Source: DATMQA01 sp035566895
GTDB taxonomy: Bacteria > Verrucomicrobiota > Verrucomicrobiia > Limisphaerales > UBA8199
NCBI GenBank assembly: GCA_035566895.1
Contig: DATMQA010000088.1
Location: 4,103 to 68,102, forward strand
Direction of reading: 5' to 3'
Length of the DNA: 64,000 nt
Position 1 is the first letter of the stretch, and each line of letters begins with the position of its first letter. Made by a program: the position numbers and the translations under genes. Positions 58,044 to 64,000 of this stretch are shown one piece after another. The notes under the pieces are model-generated. The model did no database searches. It saw nothing but the letters and a program-made list of their open reading frames with translations, and was not told the DNA's origin.

Positions 58044-61000
58044 ATGTCCCTGCTAAGAAGCGCCGAGGCATGGCTGCCGCGCCTGCGGCGATTGATTTGT
58101 GCGTTTGCGGTTGCGGGCGCCGCGGTGTTTGGCGGGGGTTTTCCGTTTCGAGCAGAGGGGGTGGAGTATCTCATTGATGTTTGGGACACGGAGAAAGGTT
58201 TGCCCAACAGCTCGGTAACGGCGATCGCCCAAACGCCCGATGGTTATCTATGGGTGGGAACGTATAACGGGCTGGCGCGATTCGACGGGGTGCGATTTAC
58301 CACTTTCAACGCGCCCGAGTTAGGGCACGCGCGGACGCAGGACCTTTTCGTCGACAACAATGGGACGCTATGGATCAACACCTACCGCGGCGGGCTGACG
58401 TCGTATCGCAACGGGGTGTTTCGGCGCGAATGGCCTGAACGGGGCGAGTTCGACAGCCACACGATATTGGCGGCCTCGTCCTCAAACGAGGTGGTGTTTG
58501 TTACGCAGGCGGGCGAGGTGCTGCGCCGGCAGGGCGCGGCGGCGGACAGGAACGCGGCCTGGAGCAGGGTGACGCCGCCGGGGGGAGCGCGCCTGCTTTA
58601 CGGTTGCGCGGATGGCCAGGGGACGCTGTGGTTCATGACGCGCGAGGGCCGGCTGATGAAAGAGACCGGCGGGGAGTTCAAGGAAGTGGCGGAGTCGTGC
58701 GGCCTGGCGGGAAGGGTGCTGGCACTGGCGGCCGATGCGAAGGGAAAAGTCTGGACGGGCACCGACCGCGAGGTGGCGGTGTGGGAAGGCGGTGAGTTCC
58801 GGCCTTTGAACGACACGAACAGCGAGCCGGCCCTGGATGCACAATTTGTATTGCCGACTCGCGACGGGGGTTTGTGGGTGCTGGCGGACGGGCGCTTGCG
58901 CAAACGGATGGGCCGGCAATGGGCCGGGGAAGCAAAGGAGTGGCGGGGGTTGCTGGGGCGAGCTTCGGGCCGGGCGATGGGGATGCACGAGGATCGGGAA
59001 GGCGGGGTTTGGTTCAACCATTACGGCAACGGCCTGTTCCATGTGACCCCCGACGGGCAGTTTCAGCGGTTCACGACCGATGAAGGATTGCCGGGGGACC
59101 GGGTGTGGGCGTGGTTCGAGGATGCCGAAGGGAACCTGTGGGTAGGGGTCGAGCGAGGCGGGTTGGTGCGGCTGCGCGAGAAGCGGTTTCAGGTGATCGG
59201 GCCGGGGGAGGGACTGCCGGCGCGAGCGGCGCAATCGGTTTGCGAGGATGAAAGCGGAGCGATGTGGTTCGGGACGGCAGGAGGGGGTTTGTGCCGCTGG
59301 AAAAGCGGGGGCCTGGAGAGCTTTCCCGTCGGCACGGATGCTTCGGGCAATTTTGTGTTCTCAGTTTTTCCGTCGCGAGCCCAGGGGTTGTGGTTGAGCG
59401 CAGCGGCGGGTGAGGACCTGTTCATTTTCAAGGGGGGACAAGTTCGGCGAGCGCCCTGGCAGGTTCATGGCATCAAAGCCATCCTGGAAGATCGAGGCGG
59501 GCGCGTGTGGATGGGAACCAAAAGCGGCCTGAGCTGGTACACGCCGGAGCGGCGGGGGAGCTTCGGCGCGCGGGACGGCCTGACGGTCTCGGCGGTGCGC
59601 GCGCTGGCCGAGGGCGCGAACGGCAGCATTTGGTGCGGCAATGATGAGGGCAGTTTGTATCGATGCCAGGCGGAGCGGTTGACGGCGTTTCGTCCGGCAG
59701 ATGCGCTGGCGGACCAGCCGATTTGGTCGTTGCTGGCGGATGCCGAGGGGACGGTCTGGGCGGGAACCTTCCAGGGAGGATTGCTGCGGTTCAAAGAGGG
59801 GAGCTTCAAGCGGGTGACGACGGAGCAAGGACTGCCCAGCGATGTTATCTGCGAGATCCTGGAGGACGGGAAGGGCCAGCTCTGGCTCGGGACTTATCAA
59901 GGCATTTGCCGAGTAAACAAGCGGGGCCTGAACGCGTGCCTGGATGGCGCGGCGCGGCGGGTCGATTGCGTCACGTACGGGCGGCTGGACGGGTTGCCGA
60001 CGCTGGAGTGCGGAGGCAATTACCAGCCGGCCTGCTGGCGCGCGCGGGATGGGCGGCTGTGGTTTGCGACGGTCAAAGGGATGGTATCGGCGAAGCCGGA
60101 GGAGCTGAAGATCAACCCGGTGCCGCCGCCGGTAGTCATCGAGGAGTTCCGGGTGGATGGGCAGCGTTTGGCGCTGGACGGGAGCCGGCTGGTGGTGCCG
60201 CCCGGCCGGAAGCAGTTCGAGTTCCGGTTCACGGCGTTGAGTTTTGTGGCCTCGGACAAAGTGCGCTTTCGTTACCGGCTCGAGGGACTCAACCCGGAGT
60301 GGCTCGAAGCGGACACACGGAACGTCGCGCAATACAGCACGCTGCCCGCGCGCGATTACCGCTTTCGAGTGTTGGCCTGCAACAGCGATGGCCAATGGAA
60401 CCAGCAAGGCAGTGTGGTTGCCTTCACGGTGCTGCCGCACTTTTACGAAACGTGGTGGTTCCTGGGGATGGCGGGCATCGGGCTCGTGGGCGGCGTCGCG
60501 GCGTCGGTGCGCACGGTCACCACGCGCAAGTACCGGCAAGAGCTGGCGCGGCTGGAGCAGCAACACGCCATCGAGCGGGATCGCGCCCGGATCGCCAAAG
60601 ATATCCACGACGATTTGGGGGCCGGTTTGACACAAATTACCCTGTTGAGCGAGTTGGCGAAGCGGGAGCCGGCGGACCTGGCGGGGACACACCTGGACCG
60701 CATCTCGGATTCGGCGCGGAAAATGACGCGAGCGATGGACGAAATCGTTTGGGCGGTGGACCCGCAGCATGACACGCTCAATGGGCTGATGGACTACATT
60801 TCCGCCTATACGGAAGACTTTTTGCGGACGGCCGGGATTCGGTGCCGGATGGACTTGCCGCCGGAGATGCCCGCGCTGCGCGTAGATGCGGAGTCGCGCT
60901 ACAACCTGTTTTTGGCGTTGAAAGAAGCGCTGAATAATGTCGTCAAACACGCCCGGGCGAGCGAGCTCTGGCTGCGGCTGCGGCTGGAACCCAATTACCT

Positions 61001-61262
61001 CACGTTGCTGGTGGAGGATAACGGGCAGGGCTTTCCGGCGGCGGGCAACGCGAGCCACGGTAATCGGCTGGTTTCCGGCCACGGGCTGGCGAATCTGGAG
61101 AAAAGGCTGGCGGACATTGGCGGCCGATGCGTGGTTACCAGCGCTCCGGGCCACGGGACGCGGGTGGAAATGACAGTGGAATTGGAGCCGGGCGCATCGC
61201 CAGTTGTGGCGACTGGCGGCGCGGTGGGAAGCGGTTCATTATCGGAAATGAGTGACAAGTGA
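58044..61262 (+). CDS. hybrid two-component sensor kinase with extracellular beta-propeller
   Basis: 1072 residues. A GGGGAGGGGGGG purine run lies about 16 bases before the ATG. Order: a signal or anchor (about 15-40), then two-component propeller repeats (NSSVTAIAQTPDGYLWVGTY and many more of TPDGxLWVGT type) to about 700. A Y_Y_Y domain follows (about 720-790: FRFTALSFVASDKVRFRYRL). One membrane helix comes next (about 800-830: WWFLGMAGIGLVGGVAAS), then HisKA_3 with His855 in AKDIHDDLGAGLTQITLL, and a HATPase with ALKEALNNVVKHAR. Such proteins sense polysaccharide breakdown products outside and phosphorylate a NarL-type partner, here the next gene. All kinase motifs look intact. Confidence 0.92.
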   Translation: MSLLRSAEAWLPRLRRLICAFAVAGAAVFGGGFPFRAEGVEYLIDVWDTEKGLPNSSVTAIAQTPDGYLWVGTYNGLARFDGVRFTTFNAPELGHARTQDLFVDNNGTLWINTYRGGLTSYRNGVFRREWPERGEFDSHTILAASSSNEVVFVTQAGEVLRRQGAAADRNAAWSRVTPPGGARLLYGCADGQGTLWFMTREGRLMKETGGEFKEVAESCGLAGRVLALAADAKGKVWTGTDREVAVWEGGEFRPLNDTNSEPALDAQFVLPTRDGGLWVLADGRLRKRMGRQWAGEAKEWRGLLGRASGRAMGMHEDREGGVWFNHYGNGLFHVTPDGQFQRFTTDEGLPGDRVWAWFEDAEGNLWVGVERGGLVRLREKRFQVIGPGEGLPARAAQSVCEDESGAMWFGTAGGGLCRWKSGGLESFPVGTDASGNFVFSVFPSRAQGLWLSAAAGEDLFIFKGGQVRRAPWQVHGIKAILEDRGGRVWMGTKSGLSWYTPERRGSFGARDGLTVSAVRALAEGANGSIWCGNDEGSLYRCQAERLTAFRPADALADQPIWSLLADAEGTVWAGTFQGGLLRFKEGSFKRVTTEQGLPSDVICEILEDGKGQLWLGTYQGICRVNKRGLNACLDGAARRVDCVTYGRLDGLPTLECGGNYQPACWRARDGRLWFATVKGMVSAKPEELKINPVPPPVVIEEFRVDGQRLALDGSRLVVPPGRKQFEFRFTALSFVASDKVRFRYRLEGLNPEWLEADTRNVAQYSTLPARDYRFRVLACNSDGQWNQQGSVVAFTVLPHFYETWWFLGMAGIGLVGGVAASVRTVTTRKYRQELARLEQQHAIERDRARIAKDIHDDLGAGLTQITLLSELAKREPADLAGTHLDRISDSARKMTRAMDEIVWAVDPQHDTLNGLMDYISAYTEDFLRTAGIRCRMDLPPEMPALRVDAESRYNLFLALKEALNNVVKHARASELWLRLRLEPNYLTLLVEDNGQGFPAAGNASHGNRLVSGHGLANLEKRLADIGGRCVVTSAPGHGTRVEMTVELEPGASPVVATGGAVGSGSLSEMSDK

Positions 61263-61356
61263 AACGTAAAAGGTGAAGCGTGAAGGTGGAAAGCCTGATA
61301 AAAGCTGAAGCGAGACAGGGGTTGCTGGAGCACTTCCTGAGCCGTCGAGCACACCC

Positions 61357-62004
61357 ATGAGTATCAGCGTCTCGATTGTTGAAGACGACGCCGGCGTGCG
61401 CGCGAGCCTGGCCAAACTGATCGACAGCTCGCCGGGTTTTCGCTGCCTCAGCCAGCATGCGACGGCAGAAAACGCATTGCAGGAAATTCCGAAGGCGGGT
61501 CCGGCGGTGGTGCTGATGGACATCAATTTGCCCGGCATCAACGGGGTGGAATGCGTGCGCCGCCTGAAGCCGGTGCTCCGGGGCACCCAGATCATAATGC
61601 TGACGGTCTATCAGAACACGGAACATATTTTTAACGCGCTCGCGGCGGGCGCGACCGGCTACCTGCTCAAACAAACACCGCCGGCTGAGTTACTGGCCGC
61701 GATCCGCGACGTGCACGGAGGCGGCTCGCCGATGAGCAGCCACATTGCGCGCAAGATTGTGCAGTCGTTTCAACGGCCGGCGCCGGCGGCGCGCGAGGCG
61801 GAGAACCTCTCCCCGCGCGAGGCGGAGGTGCTGGAATTGCTGGCCAAGGGCTATCTTTACAAAGAGATCGCGGATAAAACCAACCTGACTTACGCGACCG
61901 TCCACACGCACATACGGCACATCTACGAAAAGCTGCAGGTGCGTTCCCGGGCGCAGGCCGTGGCCAAACATTTGGGCCAGGGGCGGGCGGCGGTGGTTAA
62001 GTGA
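61357..62004 (+). CDS. NarL/LuxR-family response regulator
   Basis: 215 residues. Receiver domain with VEDDAG, Asp55 (VVLMDINLPG), Thr in MLTVYQ and Lys in YLLKQT. The LuxR-type helix-turn-helix (about 150-205) reads LSPREAEVLELLAKGYLYKE then ATVHTHIRHIYEKLQVRSRA. It lies 94 bases after the propeller kinase in the same direction and should be its partner. Target genes may include the polysaccharide-related genes of the window, but this is inference. Confidence 0.94.
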   Translation: MSISVSIVEDDAGVRASLAKLIDSSPGFRCLSQHATAENALQEIPKAGPAVVLMDINLPGINGVECVRRLKPVLRGTQIIMLTVYQNTEHIFNALAAGATGYLLKQTPPAELLAAIRDVHGGGSPMSSHIARKIVQSFQRPAPAAREAENLSPREAEVLELLAKGYLYKEIADKTNLTYATVHTHIRHIYEKLQVRSRAQAVAKHLGQGRAAVVK

Positions 62005-62047
62005 GTTAAGTGAGTTAACTGGGTTAATTGAGTTAAAAGGGTTATAA
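61996..62047. repeat. GAGTTAACTGG-type tract
   Basis: About five units of GTGAGTTAAGT or GGGTTAATTG at the end of the regulator gene and just beyond. The stop codon of that gene lies inside the tract. Confidence 0.6.
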
Positions 62048-62280
62048 CTCTTTAGCAAAGGCGGCATCGCCAGAACTGGCGATGCGAGGAGGACGGTTGC
62101 CCTGTAATAATACCGTTATGCAGCCCTGCCTATCCAAACAGTCCTGGCAGAAAGTGGGAGGATTGGCAGGGCCGGCAGCGCCGACGGCGTTCCGGAGCAC
62201 AACAACAACCACAACCATCACCTCAACCCTAACTCTTGAGAGGACGCGACCCGGAGCCCAAGAGCAACAACCCAGCCAAT

Positions 62281-64000
62281 ATGAAAACCTCACCCTCAAC
62301 TCCCGTAATATTGTTGCGTTCACGATTCCAACGCGCTGAGGTGGTCCCCGCAGAAACCGCAGTGTGGCCGGCCCGATGGGCCTGGCCGGTTCTCCTGGCA
62401 CTGGGGCTGGTGGGTCAGTCGCAGGGTGCGCAGCGGACCTGGACCGGCGGCGGCGCGGACAATAATTGGGGCACGGCGCTGAACTGGGACACCGGTGCGC
62501 CGGTCAGCAACGACAGTGTGCTGTTCAGCGGAGCGACGAGGCTGCAGCCGACGAATAACCTGGCGAACCTGATGCTGAACGGTATGGGTTTCAACACGAG
62601 CCAATTCAACGTGCTGGGGCTTTCGGTGACCAACAATGCCGGCATCCTCGACATTGCCGGAAACAACACCAACAATATCCCGCAAATCATGCCGGCTTCC
62701 CAGGGGATTACCAATAATGCCGGTCTCGCCTATGTCAACGCCGGCACGATCAACCTCACCAACGCGGGGGTTAATCTGTGGCTAGCCGGCGCGGGCCCGG
62801 TTTTCCTGAACGGGGTCATCAGCGGCGCTGGGATGCTGACTTTGGGCAACGACGGTGGTTCGGTACGATTGGGCGCCGCCAACACCTTCAAAGGGGGTGT
62901 GAACATCAACAACAACGGGACGGTGGTGGTGGCCAACGCGGGGGCATTTCCCAACGGCGCGGGTATCGGCGATGTGACCAACAATGGCACTATCAACCTG
63001 AACGCCACCAGCATTACGGTCAACGGGCTTTATGGCGCGGGCACGGTGGACAATCTGTCAGGCACGGCCACCTACACCGTAACGGTGGGAAACAACAGCA
63101 CGAATCCAGCCGGGAGTTTTTCGGGCAGCCTCCAGAACAGCTCGGGAAGCGTCGCGTTGACCAAGGTAAACACGAACACGTTCACGCTGAACGGCACGGC
63201 CAGCCACACCGGTGCCACGACCATCAGCGCCGGTACGCTGGTCCTGGGAGCCAGTGGCAACATATCCTCGACGCCGCTGATTACTGTGAATCCAGGCGCG
63301 GTTCTGGACGTGTCGGCGCAGTCAGGGGGTTTCTCCCTGGGTTCGGGCCAAACCCTCAGGGCGGGGCGCACGACGAATGGAGGGCCGAGCGACATCACTG
63401 GCAGCTTCAGCAGCAGCGGCACGATTCAGCCCTTGAGGGCGGCAGCGGCCGGGACGATGACCGTCAACGGCGGCCTGACGCTTAGCGGCGGCACGGTCAA
63501 CTTCGATTTGGCGAACACGAACACACTGGGCAGCGGCAGCAATGATCTCATTGTTGTCAGCGGCCAGCTTACCCTCATCGGCGTCACCACGATCGGCTTG
63601 AATCCCCTGGCAGGCGCCTTTGCGTCCGGCAGCTACACGCTCATCAGCAACACCACGGCGCTGGTGACGGGTTCGCCGGCCAACCTGACGGCGGACCTGC
63701 CGCGCGGCCTGGCGGCCACCTTTGATACGACCACGACACCCGGCAGCCTGCTGCTGACGATGAGCGGGACCGCGAGTCCTGCTTCGCTGGTATGGTCCGC
63801 CAGCGCCAGCAGCGATTGGGACGTGCGTCTGACGCAAAACTGGCTGAACGGCGGCGTCCCGGATTACTTCTTTAACCTCGACAACGTGACGTTCAGCGAC
63901 TCGGCCAACAGCGTGAACGTGAACCTCAACAACGGCGTGTCGCCCGGTTCAATCTTGTTCGCTAACTCGGCCACTAACTATATCATTAGCGGCTCCGGTG
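62281..64000 (+). CDS. large autotransporter-strand (PATR) surface protein, 3' end outside window
   Basis: An open frame from the ATG at 62281 runs off the end of the window (at least 573 residues). A long N-terminal signal (core WPVLLALGLVGQSQGAQ) is followed by RTWTGGGADNNWGTALNWDT, the usual start of verrucomicrobial PATR proteins. Next are many beta-strand units such as LNGVISGAGMLTLGNDGGSV, TKVNTNTFTLNGTASHTGAT and TISAGTLVLGASGNISSTPL. A second SASSDWD/NWLNGG block near 63800 begins another cycle. By family these are large extracellular beta-helix proteins. A C-terminal sorting signal or barrel would lie outside the window. No strong ribosome-binding site is visible before the ATG. Confidence 0.85.
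   Translation, partial: MKTSPSTPVILLRSRFQRAEVVPAETAVWPARWAWPVLLALGLVGQSQGAQRTWTGGGADNNWGTALNWDTGAPVSNDSVLFSGATRLQPTNNLANLMLNGMGFNTSQFNVLGLSVTNNAGILDIAGNNTNNIPQIMPASQGITNNAGLAYVNAGTINLTNAGVNLWLAGAGPVFLNGVISGAGMLTLGNDGGSVRLGAANTFKGGVNINNNGTVVVANAGAFPNGAGIGDVTNNGTINLNATSITVNGLYGAGTVDNLSGTATYTVTVGNNSTNPAGSFSGSLQNSSGSVALTKVNTNTFTLNGTASHTGATTISAGTLVLGASGNISSTPLITVNPGAVLDVSAQSGGFSLGSGQTLRAGRTTNGGPSDITGSFSSSGTIQPLRAAAAGTMTVNGGLTLSGGTVNFDLANTNTLGSGSNDLIVVSGQLTLIGVTTIGLNPLAGAFASGSYTLISNTTALVTGSPANLTADLPRGLAATFDTTTTPGSLLLTMSGTASPASLVWSASASSDWDVRLTQNWLNGGVPDYFFNLDNVTFSDSANSVNVNLNNGVSPGSILFANSATNYIISGSG

Noticed and set aside
59361..61154. Minus-strand frame of 597 codons
   Set aside because: It lies opposite the propeller kinase, is Arg/Pro/Gln-rich and has no family signature.
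62778..63485. Plus-strand frame of 235 codons rich in Gly, Arg, His and Gln
   Set aside because: It is an off-frame reading of the PATR surface protein, whose true frame from 62281 runs off the window end.

Overview
The window looks like a chromosomal segment of a soil or freshwater Verrucomicrobiota bacterium, probably of the Pedosphaera/Limisphaerales type. This is inferred from gene content, not from a marker tree: a WD40-repeat Ser/Thr kinase next to an ECF sigma factor, secreted proteins ending in S74 chaperone domains, Tat-exported Gfo/Idh/MocA oxidoreductases, a ThuA and a DUF1080 protein, an autotransporter-strand (PATR) protein, and many short degenerate interspersed repeats. Base composition is GC-rich. 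No phage structural genes, integrase, transposase or CRISPR array was seen.

Layout. 1-2.7 kb: an unidentified protein and a secreted GH106-like glycoside hydrolase. 3.0-9.7 kb: five secreted-protein genes on the minus strand, two with C-terminal S74 (phage tail-fibre) chaperone domains, one of them truncated. 9.9-14.7 kb: WD40 kinase and ECF sigma factor. 15-17.4 kb: a TIGR03032-like protein and a Tat-exported oxidoreductase. 17.5-19.6 kb: a decayed, repeat-rich zone holding fused remnants of an M28 peptidase and an RCC1 protein. 19.6-29.6 kb: gamma-glutamyltranspeptidase, tRNA-Arg, an SPFH protein, a MetX-like hydrolase, and a tandem pair of YceI-like proteins. 29.6-35.5 kb: sugar-oxidation type genes (Gfo/Idh, ThuA, DUF1080, MDR reductase, alkaline phosphatase-like). 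35.6-38.7 kb: a membrane protein and a secretin-like protein without the channel domain. 38.9-42.9 kb: an OmpR/HisKA two-component pair, a CxxC protein, a Dam-like methylase and an Rrf2 regulator. 43.2-48.6 kb: an esterase, an MlaE-F-D lipid-transport operon with an aberrant ATPase, and a DEDD exonuclease-like protein. 48.6-58 kb: a second decay zone with dead GH28 and GH42 genes and three response-regulator remnants, interleaved with tRNA-Tyr, ffh, a siroheme nitrite/sulfite reductase, one intact response regulator and a CBM48 protein. 58-62 kb: a beta-propeller histidine kinase with its NarL-type regulator. 62.3 kb to the end: the 5' part of a large PATR surface protein.

Working together. 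Much of the window concerns capture, export and processing of carbohydrates: secreted glycosidases, CBM9 and CBM48 domains, oxidoreductases, ThuA/DUF1080 and a Y_Y_Y-type sensor kinase. Envelope functions are also prominent: Mla transport, SPFH, YceI, PATR and S74 fibres. Signalling genes form three apparent units: kinase with ECF sigma factor, HisKA with OmpR, and propeller kinase with NarL. The two decay zones are the most unusual part. They combine broken genes, short interspersed palindromic repeats and several dead copies of one small response-regulator family, and may mark a deletion or rearrangement hotspot.
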